DNA of 64,000 nucleotides from Alistipes finegoldii DSM 17242. GTDB taxonomy: Bacteria > Bacteroidota > Bacteroidia > Bacteroidales > Rikenellaceae. The position numbers and the translations under genes were made by a program. The DNA lies in contig NC_018011.1 of assembly GCF_000265365.1 (NCBI RefSeq), positions 1,798,001 to 1,862,000 on the forward strand, written 5' to 3'. The notes under the pieces are model-generated. The model did no database searches. It had not been told where the DNA came from and saw nothing but the letters and a program-made list of their open reading frames with translations. Shown here piece by piece: positions 18,255-26,606 of the stretch (the stretch's first letter is position 1; every line of letters begins with the position of its first letter).

Positions 18255-18339
18255 TGCCCAGGACAAGACTCGAACTTGCACGAACTAAACGTTCACTACC
18301 CCCTCAAAGTAGCGTGTCTACCAATTTCACCACCTGGGC
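18255..18339 (-). tRNA. tRNA-Leu (anticodon GAG)
   Basis: Read on the minus strand, the 5' acceptor strand GCCCAGG pairs with CCTGGGC at the 3' end, followed by discriminator A. The anticodon stem CTACT/GGTAG holds loop TTGAGGG with anticodon GAG, and the T arm is GCAAG-TTCGAGT-CTTGT. A long variable arm (TGAACGTTTAGTTCG region) is as expected for leucine. The 3' CCA is not encoded. The gene is 85 nt long. The stretch 18139-18548 has no protein gene and otherwise holds only this tRNA, its promoter and its terminator. Confidence 0.95.
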
Positions 18340-18369
18340 CTTACCTCCGAATTTCGGATTTCGGGTGTG

Positions 18370-18377
18370 CAAATATA
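18370..18377 (-). promoter_or_regulatory. Promoter -7 box of tRNA-Leu
   Basis: TATATTTG on the minus strand lies 31 bp upstream of the tRNA 5' end. Confidence 0.65.
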
Positions 18378-18548
18378 GGGTATAAATTTTAATCCGCCAA
18401 ATTTTCAGGACGGTTAATGGCAATTTTTGTGCTTCTTCGGTTCTCTTATTCGGAAACGGGGCCGTTTCTCCGCCCTGCGGCGGCAAGGCGGGCCGGCCGG
18501 CCGACCTGCGGTACGACGTGCATCGAATCCTCCGGCGGCGCCCCGGAA

Positions 18549-20072
18549 CTACTCCCCGTGCTGCGGGGAGAGGACGAGCATGCCTGCGGGTCTTCGCGCG
18601 TCTTCCGGCAGCGAGACACCCGCTATCGGCGCGATGCCTGCGGCGCTCCGGCCCGGAGCGGGCGTGTAGGTGCGGCCCGTAATCAGGCTCAGGGCCTTGG
18701 CGAGCATCGGCTCCTCAGGTCCGAAATCCACCAGTCTGTTGTTCCAGTCGGCGACCGCATAATCGACCGCGAGTCCGGCCGGATTCACCGTCTCCTTTTT
18801 GGCGTTGTAGCCTTCGAACGTGATCGGGGCCAGTTCGTACGAATAGTCGCCGTCGTCGAACTTGTCGATCTCCATGCCCACGTTCTTGCCGTTGGTCTTC
18901 TCGCCGATCAGCGTCACGCTGATGTCGATTCCCCTCAACCCGTTGATGACCGCTTCGCTCGACGACGCCGTGCTGCCTGTCGTCAGCACATAGATGTTCT
19001 GCAGGCCGAGGGCGTACTGCTTGAGGTCCGCCCCGTAGTAGTCGCCGTAGCTGAAATTCTCGTAAAAGAGCGCTTTCTCCCGATCGTACGTATTGCCCGT
19101 CTGCTTCTGGGTTTTCGCCGGATCGGCCATGCGGCTGTCGTTGTAGCGGTAATACTGGAAAACCTTGCCGTCGCATTTTTCGCCTGCGATGCACGTCGCC
19201 AGCATCTTTGCCGAAATCACGTGTCCGCCGCCGTTGTAGCGCAGGTCGAGTACCAGATCGGTGATTCCCGCGTCGCGGAACTTCCGGAGGGAATCCAGCA
19301 GGTCGTCGTCATATGCCGCGTCGAACCCGTTGTAGACCATGTAGCCGATCTTGTGCTCACCCTCCTCGATGACCTCCGCGCGGAGCACCGGGTTCGGGTA
19401 GAGCCGTTCCGCCGTGAGGGTGGTCTCTTCACCCGTCTCCCGGACTTTGAAGAGGACCGACGCGGCTCCCGAAGGGCTTGTCAGCCGCTTGTATACGGGG
19501 GTGTATTCGCTCTCCGAATCGGCGATCTCGGCGCCGTCTATCTCCGAGAAGATCGTGCCCCGTCTGAATCCCGCCCTGTCTGCCGGGGAGCCGGGATATA
19601 CCGCCATCACGTAAAACCCGGCCTTCCCCGTGTTGGAGAACCGGACCACCCCCAGCCGGGCGAATCCGAACCCGTATTCCGTCTCCTTGCGGACGCCGTG
19701 ATTGACGCCGCGCGTTTTCGGCCCCGTGGCCGCGCGGCTCCGGGCTTTGCGGGTGATGTAGGAGTAGAGTTTGTAATAATTCTGTCCCGTGCCGTTCGTA
19801 TACCTCTTTTTGTCGAGGGTGTTGGAGGTCATCCCCAGCAGGGTCCTCGTCAGGAAGTTGTCATTGTCGGCGGCGTATTCGATCGTCAGGTCGCGGGTCA
19901 TCTGCCCATACTCGCTGTTCCATAGATAGCGTTCAGCCAGATAGCTGTCTATCTTGTCGTTGTACGACTCCGTGGTTCCCGTGCCGCCGTTCCCGGCCGT
20001 ATCTTTGGCGCAGGAACCCGCCGCCAGCGCCGAAAGGAGCGCCGCGGCCCATGCGCAGTGAATTATTCTCAT
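18549..20072 (-). CDS. S41-family (C-terminal-processing type) protease lipoprotein
   Basis: A 507-residue protein with a lipoprotein signal (ALAAGSCAKD). A PDZ-like region (GFYVMAVYPGSPADRAGF) recognises peptide ends, followed by the S41 catalytic domain with the serine in LTTGSTASSSEAV and the general-base lysine in GEKTNGKNVG. Such enzymes degrade or process proteins in the envelope. It lies 39 bp after the dipeptidyl peptidase gene and probably ends the maf-dpp-S41 transcript. Its last codons and stop coincide with a GC-rich hairpin (18552-18570), which may serve as the terminator. Confidence 0.92.
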   Translation of the reverse strand: MRIIHCAWAAALLSALAAGSCAKDTAGNGGTGTTESYNDKIDSYLAERYLWNSEYGQMTRDLTIEYAADNDNFLTRTLLGMTSNTLDKKRYTNGTGQNYYKLYSYITRKARSRAATGPKTRGVNHGVRKETEYGFGFARLGVVRFSNTGKAGFYVMAVYPGSPADRAGFRRGTIFSEIDGAEIADSESEYTPVYKRLTSPSGAASVLFKVRETGEETTLTAERLYPNPVLRAEVIEEGEHKIGYMVYNGFDAAYDDDLLDSLRKFRDAGITDLVLDLRYNGGGHVISAKMLATCIAGEKCDGKVFQYYRYNDSRMADPAKTQKQTGNTYDREKALFYENFSYGDYYGADLKQYALGLQNIYVLTTGSTASSSEAVINGLRGIDISVTLIGEKTNGKNVGMEIDKFDDGDYSYELAPITFEGYNAKKETVNPAGLAVDYAVADWNNRLVDFGPEEPMLAKALSLITGRTYTPAPGRSAAGIAPIAGVSLPEDARRPAGMLVLSPQHGE

Positions 20073-20111
20073 CTGTCGAATTTTTTATCCGCTAAAGGTA
20101 GCGATATTTTT

Positions 20112-22100
20112 CTATTTCCTCTTGCCGAAGTCCATTTCGCCGAACAAATAGCCCGCCCCGCCGATGCGGTCGATCACGAACAGCACGTAACGGATATCCA
20201 CGGCTATGTTGCGGCAGATCGTCTCGTCGAAGGCCACGTCGCTCATCGTCGAACGCCATGTGCGGTCGAAGTTCACGCCGACCAGCTCGCCCCGTGCGTT
20301 GAGGATCGGCGATCCGGAGTTGCCGCCCGTGGTGTGGTTCGTGGCGAGGAAGCAGACGGGCACCGTCGTGCGGCCGTCGATTTGCGTGGCCCAGCGTCCG
20401 TACTCCTTCGAGGCGTGGATGTCGCGCAGCGCCTGCGGAATGTCGTAGTCGTAGATTTCGGGGTTGTCCTTGGCGATGATGCCGTCGATCGTGGTCCGGG
20501 GCTTGTGATACTCGCCGTCGGCGTATTCGTACCCCGCCACGTGTCCGTAAGCCACGCGCAGGGTCAGGTTGGCGTCGGGGAAGAACGCCCGCCCGGCATC
20601 CCACTCGCGCAGTCCCTTGATGTAGGCGGTGTAGAGTTCGTTGAGCCGTGCGCTGTTGAGGTTGCGCAGCGAGCGGGTGCCCAGCAGCCATTCGATATGG
20701 TCCTGCATCCGCTTGGCGCCTCTGGCCAGCGTATTGACCGCCGTGGTGTCGGAGCCTTCCCATACGCCGCTGAAAATCCGTTCGGCGAAGGCTTCGGGCG
20801 ATCCTGCGGCTGCTGCGCCCGCGAGGAACTCCGGCGCCTGATACTGGACTGGACAGCGGCGCGCGTACTCGCCGAAGAGGTATCTGTAAAGGGCGCGCTC
20901 GGTCGCTTCGCGCTGTGCGAAGACCGCTTCGGCCCGCTCCGCGGCGGTGTAGCGCTTGGGCAGGGCGTCGAGCGTCTCGCGGGTGATCTCGCGTGCGAAG
21001 TAGGCGTCCGCGATGCGGGCGTATTCGGCCTTCAGGTCGGCCACGACGCTGCGGTATTCGGGTTTGTCCTGCGCCCACGCCGCGAAGTCCTCTTCGTAGG
21101 CGCGCTTCGAAGCCACCGTGCCCAGCCGGTTGATGCCCAGCACTTCGCCCTGCCATTTCTTCCATGCGTTGGCGATCGAGGCGTGCTTGGCGGCGTAGTG
21201 GATGCGCAGCGCCGGATCGCTCTGCTGCGCCGCCGAGATGATGTCGAGACGGCCCGTGCGGACGGCGATTTTCGCCGGGTCCGAACGCTCGGCGATGTAG
21301 GCCACGGCGTCCGAGAGAATGTACTCCTGCGTGTTGCCGGGGAAGCCGTAAATCATCGTGAAGTCGCCCTCTCCGACCCCCGCGGTCGAGATTTTGAAAT
21401 GCCGCTTGGGTTTGTAGGGCACGTTGTCGGGCGAATAGGCCGCGGGTTTGTTGTCCCTGCCGGCATAGATGCGGAACAGCGAGAAGTCGCCCGTGTGGCG
21501 GGGCCAGATCCAGTTGTCGGTGTCGCCGCCGAACTTGCCGATCGACGAGGGCGGGGCGGCCACCAGACGCACGTCGTCGAACTGCTCGTAGACGAACAGG
21601 AACTGCTGGTTGCCGTAATACATCTGCTCCACGGCGGCCTTGTAGCCCTTGCCTTCGGCCTCGGCTCTGCGGACGATCTCCTCCTGCGTCTGGCCTGCGG
21701 CCAGCCGGTCGGTCACCTCCTCCATGCGGACGAGGAATTTCACGTTGAGCTTCTCGTTGGGCAGCTCTTGGGCGCGCGACATGGCCCAGAATCCGTGGGT
21801 CAGGTAGTCGTGCTCGACGCTCGAATGCGACTGTATGGCGTCGTAACCGCAGTGGTGGTTGGTCAGCAGCAGTCCTTCGGCCGAGATCAGCTCGCCCGTG
21901 CAGCCGCCGTCGAACAGCACCACGGCGTCTTTCATCGAAGCCTTGTTGATCGAATAGATGTCTTCGGCCGTGAGCCGGAAACCTTTTGCGCGCATGTCGT
22001 CGATGCGCTGCGAAATCAGGCTCGGGAGCCACATGCCCTCGTCGGCCGAGGCCGCGAGTGCGAAAAGCGAACAGATGAGGGTAAGCAGTGTGCGTTTCAT
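20112..22100 (-). CDS. S46-family dipeptidyl peptidase, DPP11-like
   Basis: A 662-residue protein with a signal peptide, starting at ATG 22100 (MKRTLLTLICS). The start overlaps the maf stop by one base (TAATG), implying coupled translation. The catalytic His is in TNHHCGYDAIQ (about H83), and the catalytic Ser is S595 in GGNSGSP. In Porphyromonas gingivalis the residue 18 after the serine is Arg673 in DPP11 (acidic P1) and Gly673 in DPP7; here it is Arg (R613, NFDRTW), so Asp/Glu specificity is inferred. These periplasmic enzymes release dipeptides for amino-acid fermentation. It is somewhat shorter than the roughly 720-residue DPP11. Confidence 0.93.
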   Translation of the reverse strand: MKRTLLTLICSLFALAASADEGMWLPSLISQRIDDMRAKGFRLTAEDIYSINKASMKDAVVLFDGGCTGELISAEGLLLTNHHCGYDAIQSHSSVEHDYLTHGFWAMSRAQELPNEKLNVKFLVRMEEVTDRLAAGQTQEEIVRRAEAEGKGYKAAVEQMYYGNQQFLFVYEQFDDVRLVAAPPSSIGKFGGDTDNWIWPRHTGDFSLFRIYAGRDNKPAAYSPDNVPYKPKRHFKISTAGVGEGDFTMIYGFPGNTQEYILSDAVAYIAERSDPAKIAVRTGRLDIISAAQQSDPALRIHYAAKHASIANAWKKWQGEVLGINRLGTVASKRAYEEDFAAWAQDKPEYRSVVADLKAEYARIADAYFAREITRETLDALPKRYTAAERAEAVFAQREATERALYRYLFGEYARRCPVQYQAPEFLAGAAAAGSPEAFAERIFSGVWEGSDTTAVNTLARGAKRMQDHIEWLLGTRSLRNLNSARLNELYTAYIKGLREWDAGRAFFPDANLTLRVAYGHVAGYEYADGEYHKPRTTIDGIIAKDNPEIYDYDIPQALRDIHASKEYGRWATQIDGRTTVPVCFLATNHTTGGNSGSPILNARGELVGVNFDRTWRSTMSDVAFDETICRNIAVDIRYVLFVIDRIGGAGYLFGEMDFGKRK

Positions 22101-22693
22101 TATTGCAGAAATTTTTCCAATTCGACGTAAACTTTCTGGATCGGCAGTCCCATGACGTTGTAGAACGAACCGTTGATCTTCTCGATGGCGGCGTAGCCGA
22201 TCCACTCCTGAATGCCGTAGGACCCCGCCTTGTCGTAGGGTGCGAAGGTGTCGAGGTAGTAGCCGATCTCCTCCTCCGAGAGGGGCCGGAACCAGACGCC
22301 GCTTTCGGCCGAGAAGGTGTGCATGCGGCCGGCGGTGCGCAGCGTCACGCCCGAAACGACCGTGTGTCGGCGTCCCGAAAGGCGGCGGAGCATCTGCGCG
22401 GCCTGCCCGCGGTCGCAGGGCTTGCCCAGCACCTCGCCGTCGGAGATCACCACCGTGTCGGCCGTCAGCAGGATGTCGCCGGGGCCGAGCGGCGCGGGGT
22501 ATGCCTCGCTTTTGAGCCGCGAGAGGAACAGCGGAACCTCTCCGGCGGGCAGGGAGTCGGGGTAAATCTCCTCGCACTCGTATTTCGGGGCCGGTTCGTA
22601 GGGCAGGCCGCAGCCCGTCATCAGCTCCCTCCGCCGCGGCGACTGCGATGCCAGCAGCAGGCGGTAAGGTGCGAGTTTGTCTTTCAGCAGCAT
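22100..22693 (-). CDS. maf: Maf-family nucleotide pyrophosphatase
   Basis: A 197-residue protein with the Maf signature LLLASQSPRRRELM at its N-terminus and the conserved LLTADTVV and HTVVSGVTLR segments. Maf proteins hydrolyse non-canonical or pyrimidine nucleoside triphosphates (dTTP/UTP type) and are linked to septum control. The stop codon overlaps the start of the dipeptidyl peptidase gene. The 206 bp before it (22694-22899) hold GC-rich palindromes and no gene. Confidence 0.93.
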   Translation of the reverse strand: MLLKDKLAPYRLLLASQSPRRRELMTGCGLPYEPAPKYECEEIYPDSLPAGEVPLFLSRLKSEAYPAPLGPGDILLTADTVVISDGEVLGKPCDRGQAAQMLRRLSGRRHTVVSGVTLRTAGRMHTFSAESGVWFRPLSEEEIGYYLDTFAPYDKAGSYGIQEWIGYAAIEKINGSFYNVMGLPIQKVYVELEKFLQ

Positions 22694-22899
22694 GGTCTTG
22701 TTTTTAGGGTCTTTATTATTTAATGTTATATGCGGTTTTTGCCGTATCGCCTCCCGGCCGCCGCCTTTGGCGGCGTTTGCAAATCCGGTCCGCCCCGGAA
22801 GGGCCTCCTGCCGCCGTGCGGCGAAACCGGCGATGCGGAGCGTCGGAGCGAAGGGCGCATAATCGTCTTTTTATCGGTGCGGAGTCTGTCTCCGCGCCG

Positions 22900-23613
22900 T
22901 CAGCGTATGTCGAAATTCAGCAGTTCGCGCCCTTCGAGCACGGCCCGCAGGTTGTCGCCGGGGCTGACCGGTCCCACTCCGGCCGGCGTGCCGGTGTAGA
23001 TCAAATCGCCCATGCGCAGGGTCATGTACCGCGATACGGCGGCGATGATGCGGTCCACCGTAAAGAGCATCTGCCGCGTGTCGCCCGTCTGGCGGGTCTG
23101 GCCGTTCACCTCCAGCGTGAAGTGCAGCTTCTGCACGTCGCCGTCCAGCTCCTGCAAAGATACGAATTCCGGCGAAATCGCCGCTGAGCGGTCGAACGCC
23201 TTGCTGCGCTCCCACGGCAGACCTTCGGCGGCGGCCTGCCGCTGCAGGTCGCGGGCCGTGAAGTCGATGCCCAGCCCCACCTCCTTGTAATAACGGTGTG
23301 CGAAACGCTCGGCGATGCTCTTTCCCACGCGGTCGATGCGCACCACCAGCTCGCACTCGTAATGCACCTCCTGCGAAAAGGCGGGAATGTAGAACGGGTC
23401 GTTGTTGCGCAGCAGCGCCGTGTCGGGTTTCAGGAACCAGATCGGCTCCGGGGAACACTCCCCGCAGCCCGGCCGGTTCCGTTCCGGCAGAGTCTCCGCT
23501 CCGCCCCCGGCTTGCCGAGACCGTTCGGCCGGGTCTTCCGCCCCGCCCCTTATCAGGTGGTTCAGCTCCTCGGCGTGCGCGGCGTAATTGCGTCCTATGC
23601 AGATGATTTTCAT
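22900..23613 (-). CDS. Fumarylacetoacetate hydrolase-family protein with in-frame insertion
   Basis: A 237-residue FAHD-type enzyme. The N-terminal MKIICIGRNYAAHAEEL and the metal-binding core (YECELVVRI, GIDFTARDLQ, GDLIYTGTPAGVGP) are clear; relatives hydrolyse or decarboxylate acylpyruvates and oxaloacetate. Relatives pass from HA.EL directly to EP..F.KPDTALL with about five residues between. Here about 33 residues rich in G, P, R and E (residues 21-53) are inserted, and the DNA there forms GC-rich palindromes. The core is intact, so the protein may still work. It sits 9 bp after the DUF3784 gene in the lpxB-trmD cluster. Confidence 0.9.
   Translation of the reverse strand: MKIICIGRNYAAHAEELNHLIRGGAEDPAERSRQAGGGAETLPERNRPGCGECSPEPIWFLKPDTALLRNNDPFYIPAFSQEVHYECELVVRIDRVGKSIAERFAHRYYKEVGLGIDFTARDLQRQAAAEGLPWERSKAFDRSAAISPEFVSLQELDGDVQKLHFTLEVNGQTRQTGDTRQMLFTVDRIIAAVSRYMTLRMGDLIYTGTPAGVGPVSPGDNLRAVLEGRELLNFDIR
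23449..23533. repeat. GC-rich palindromic insertion within the FAH gene
   Basis: Two dyads lie in the extra in-frame segment: CGGGGA/TCCCCG at 23449-23464, and a larger structure with outer arms CCCGGCCG (23468-23475) and CGGCCGGG (23526-23533) plus inner CCGGCAG/CTTGCCG pairing. The extra segment spans about 23455-23553. Confidence 0.65.
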
Positions 23614-23622
23614 GGTTTTCCG

Positions 23623-23940
23623 TTACTGTTTGTTGTGATCGTACCGCTGCGCCCGGACCAGCATCCAGACGACGTAGACCGGAAGGTAAATTACATAGAC
23701 GACCGGCAGGGCATCCTGCTGGCCTGTCAGGTTCAGGACTACTGCAAGTAAAACCCATAACGCCCCGATAATCACCAGATGCCGCCGCATGAACGACGAC
23801 AGCCCTGCGATATCGACGTTTTTCTTCTTCTCCGCAGGCATGGTGTTGTAGCCCGCAATCAGCATCGGAAACCGCTTGACCAGCAGTCCGACGACGATCA
23901 GGAATACGCCGGTGAGGATGTGTATGAAAATTTCGTCCAT
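23623..23940 (-). CDS. DUF3784-type small membrane protein
   Basis: A 105-residue protein with three predicted membrane helices: residues 5-20, about 54-72 and about 78-95. The central LIAGYNTMPAEKKKNVD matches the conserved loop of DUF3784 proteins. Function is unknown. It is tightly packed between lpxB (9 bp) and the FAH gene (9 bp), so it is co-transcribed with them. Confidence 0.88.
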   Translation of the reverse strand: MDEIFIHILTGVFLIVVGLLVKRFPMLIAGYNTMPAEKKKNVDIAGLSSFMRRHLVIIGALWVLLAVVLNLTGQQDALPVVYVIYLPVYVVWMLVRAQRYDHNKQ

Positions 23941-23949
23941 AACTTCAGG

Positions 23950-25089
23950 TTATTGTGCTTCGGTCGCATGCAGCTCTGCGACCATCCGGGCGGCGAATCG
24001 GTCGCTGGCGCCGGGACCTCCGATAACTTTGCGTAATTCGTCGAAGTCGGAGAGCATCTTTTCGCGCTTGGAGCCGCCTTCGACGACGGCCCGCAGTTCG
24101 CGCTCGGCGCGCGTGATGTCGAGCCCCGACTGGATGATCTCCGCAACCGCCTCGCGGCCGAGGTTGAGGTTCACGAGCGACACCCAAGGCACGTTCAATA
24201 CGTAAGGCTGTAGTTTAACCTGAAACCATAACGTTCTGTAAACCACCACTTCGGGAATGCCGAGCAGCGCCGTTTCGAGCGTCGCCGTACCGGAGGTCAC
24301 CACGGCGGCTTCGGCCGCGGCGAGCGTTTCGTAGGTCTGGTCGCAGACGTAGCGGATGTCGCTGCCGGCCATGTACTGTTCGTAAAGCGCCCTGTCCAGC
24401 CACGACACGCCCGCGACGACGAACTGGTGGCCGGGGAACTTCTTCGAAAGGTCGGCCATCAGCGGCAGGTTGTCGCGGATCTCGCCCCGGCGGCTGCCGG
24501 CCAAGAGGGCGACGATCGGCCGCCCGTCCAATCCGTTGCGGCGGCGGAATTCGTCGGGCGAGGGGAGCGCGGCGCGTTTCGCCTCGATGGCGTCCACGAG
24601 CGGGTTGCCCTCGAAAATCGGTTCGATGCCGTGCCGGGGGAAGTAGCTGCGTTCGAAGGGGAAGATGATGAAGAGCCGGTCCACGTATTTGCGGATCGCC
24701 TTCACCCTCCATTCGCGCCACGCCCAGACCTTGGGGGCGATGTAGTAGAAGGTGCGGATGCCGTGCTCCTTGGCCCAGCGGGCCATCTTCATGTTGAAGC
24801 CGGGGTAGTCCACCAGAATCAGCACGTCGGGGGCGAACGCCGCCACGTCGGCCTGACATTCGAGCATCTGCCGTTTGATCGTCCGCAGGTTTTTGAGTAC
24901 CTGCACGATGCCGAAAAACGAGGTTTCGCGGTAGTGCTTCGCCAGATTCGCCGCGCCGCCCACGGCGGCCATGCGGTCGCCGCCCCAGAAGCGGAACTGC
25001 GCTTCGGGATCGGCCTTGCGAAGCCCTTCGATCAGGTTTGCGCCGTGCAGGTCGCCCGAAGGCTCGCCGGCGATGAGGTAGTATTTCAT
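23950..25089 (-). CDS. lpxB: Lipid-A-disaccharide synthase
   Basis: A 379-residue protein starting at ATG 25089 with the family hallmark YYLIAGEPSGDLHGANLIEGL, and further conserved parts DVLILVDYPGFNMKMARW, YYIAPKVWAWREWRV and ALLAGSRRGEIRDNLPLM. It is a GT19 glycosyltransferase joining UDP-2,3-diacylglucosamine and lipid X in lipid A synthesis at the inner face of the cytoplasmic membrane. It starts 20 bp after trmD. Confidence 0.97.
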   Translation of the reverse strand: MKYYLIAGEPSGDLHGANLIEGLRKADPEAQFRFWGGDRMAAVGGAANLAKHYRETSFFGIVQVLKNLRTIKRQMLECQADVAAFAPDVLILVDYPGFNMKMARWAKEHGIRTFYYIAPKVWAWREWRVKAIRKYVDRLFIIFPFERSYFPRHGIEPIFEGNPLVDAIEAKRAALPSPDEFRRRNGLDGRPIVALLAGSRRGEIRDNLPLMADLSKKFPGHQFVVAGVSWLDRALYEQYMAGSDIRYVCDQTYETLAAAEAAVVTSGTATLETALLGIPEVVVYRTLWFQVKLQPYVLNVPWVSLVNLNLGREAVAEIIQSGLDITRAERELRAVVEGGSKREKMLSDFDELRKVIGGPGASDRFAARMVAELHATEAQ

Positions 25090-25109
25090 GCCTTTGCGGT
25101 TTGTTGCGG

Positions 25110-25790
25110 TTACTCTTCGTTCAGCAGGTCGGGGCGGAGCTGCCGGGTGCGCTGGTAGGACTGTTCCTCCTGCCAGCGGGCGATCTGGGCGAAGTTGCCC
25201 GAAAGCAGGACGTCGGGGACCCGCCAGCCGCGGAATTCGGCGGGGCGGGTGTAGACCGGAGGCGCCAGCAGGTTGTCCTGAAAGCTGTCCGTGAGGGCCG
25301 AGGCTTCGTCGCCGATGGCGCCCGGAATGATGCGCACGACCGAATCGGCGATGATGCAGGCCGCCAGCTCGCCGCCCGTCAGCACGTAGTCGCCGATCGA
25401 GATTTCGCGCGTGACGAGGTGTTCGCGGATGCGGTGGTCGATGCCCTTGTAGTGGCCGCAGAGGATGATGATGTTGTCGAGCGTCGAAAGCCGGTTGGCT
25501 TCGTGCTGGTCGTAGCGGACGCCGTCGGGCGAGGTGTAGATGATCTCGTCGTAATGCCGCTCGGACTGGAGTTTCTCGATCAGTTCGAAGACCGGTTCGC
25601 ACTTGAGGACCATGCCCGCTTCGCCGCCGAAGGGGTAGTCGTCGGTGGTCTTGCGGCGGTCGTGGGCGTAGTCGTGGAGGTTATGGACGACGATCTGGAC
25701 CAGACCCTTCTCCTGCGCGCGGTGCAGGATGGATTCGTTGAGCGGGGAGGTCAGCAGTTCGGGGACGACTGTCAGGATGTCGATGCGCAT
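25110..25790 (-). CDS. trmD: tRNA (guanine37-N1)-methyltransferase
   Basis: A 226-residue SPOUT methyltransferase starting at ATG 25790 (MRIDILTVVPELL). The trefoil-knot SAM-binding motifs LCGHYKGIDHRI and EISIGDYVLTGGELAA are intact. It methylates G37 of tRNAs reading C-starting codons and prevents +1 frameshifting. The usual neighbours rpsP, rimM and rplS are absent; here it lies between an FkbM methyltransferase and lpxB. Confidence 0.97.
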   Translation of the reverse strand: MRIDILTVVPELLTSPLNESILHRAQEKGLVQIVVHNLHDYAHDRRKTTDDYPFGGEAGMVLKCEPVFELIEKLQSERHYDEIIYTSPDGVRYDQHEANRLSTLDNIIILCGHYKGIDHRIREHLVTREISIGDYVLTGGELAACIIADSVVRIIPGAIGDEASALTDSFQDNLLAPPVYTRPAEFRGWRVPDVLLSGNFAQIARWQEEQSYQRTRQLRPDLLNEE

Positions 25791-25813
25791 GTTTCTGAAT
25801 TGAAAAATTGAAA

Positions 25814-26542
25814 TTACTGCGGACGGAAGATGATGTCCTTGGCGCTTGCGGCGGTCAGGGGGATTTCCCGTCCGTGTTCGAGGGTGAAAGCCTTGTAGCC
25901 CAGCGCCGTGAAGAGTTCGACGATGCGGGGGCGGTTGCCGCCGCCCGTCTCGACGAGCACCGTGGGGCGGAAGCGTTCGAGCAGCGGGCGCAGCTCGGTC
26001 AGCACCACGACTTCGTAGCCTTCGATGTCGCATTTGACGAAGTCGAGGCGTTCGAGTCCGGCGAAGAGTTCGCTGCCCCGGCGCATCTGGGCCGAGAACT
26101 GCGCGGCGGCGACCGCGCCGCTGTCGTTGACGAAGTTCTGTCCCGTGCCGAAGTAGCCCGTTTCGCGCGCCGAGTCGTTGGCCATCGTGATCGGTTTGTT
26201 CTCGGTGCCCAGCGCGTAGGGGAGTATCTCGACGTTGCGGCAGCGGCGGAGGTTGCGGCGCAGGACGGCGAGGATCGGGGGAACCGGCTCCACGGCGTAG
26301 ACCCTGCCCGCCGGGCCGGTCAGCCGGGAGAGCGTGCGGGCGTAGTAGCCGAGGTTGGCGCCGATGTCGACGGCCGTGTCGCCCGCGCGGACGAGCTGCG
26401 GCAGGTGGTAGACGTATTCGGTGGCGGGGGCGTAACGCCCGATGCCGAGCCGCTGCCAGAAAAAGAACAGGCGGCTCACGGCGCGCAGGTAGCCTTCGAG
26501 CGGCAGGGTTCGGTAGAGGATTTTATGGATCAGTGTCTTCAC
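25814..26542 (-). CDS. FkbM-family methyltransferase
   Basis: A 242-residue SAM-dependent methyltransferase with motif I VDIGANLGYYARTL, followed by VYAVEPVPPILAVL and the FkbM-typical DFVKCDIEGYE. FkbM-type enzymes O-methylate sugars or natural products; the position beside lpxB could hint at a surface glycan or lipid substrate, but this is only inference. No signal peptide is seen. It lies 24 bp before trmD. Confidence 0.88.
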   Translation of the reverse strand: MKTLIHKILYRTLPLEGYLRAVSRLFFFWQRLGIGRYAPATEYVYHLPQLVRAGDTAVDIGANLGYYARTLSRLTGPAGRVYAVEPVPPILAVLRRNLRRCRNVEILPYALGTENKPITMANDSARETGYFGTGQNFVNDSGAVAAAQFSAQMRRGSELFAGLERLDFVKCDIEGYEVVVLTELRPLLERFRPTVLVETGGGNRPRIVELFTALGYKAFTLEHGREIPLTAASAKDIIFRPQ

Positions 26543-26606
26543 GTTTCCGGAGGTTTGCGGAGCGGATTTTCCCGGACGGCATCCGCTGCGGTGTCGAGGC
26601 GGAGCC

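Noticed and set aside
18417..22130. Two long plus-strand frames opposite the S41 and S46 peptidase genes
   Set aside because: They are antisense shadows in GC-rich DNA without motifs, signal peptides or plausible starts.
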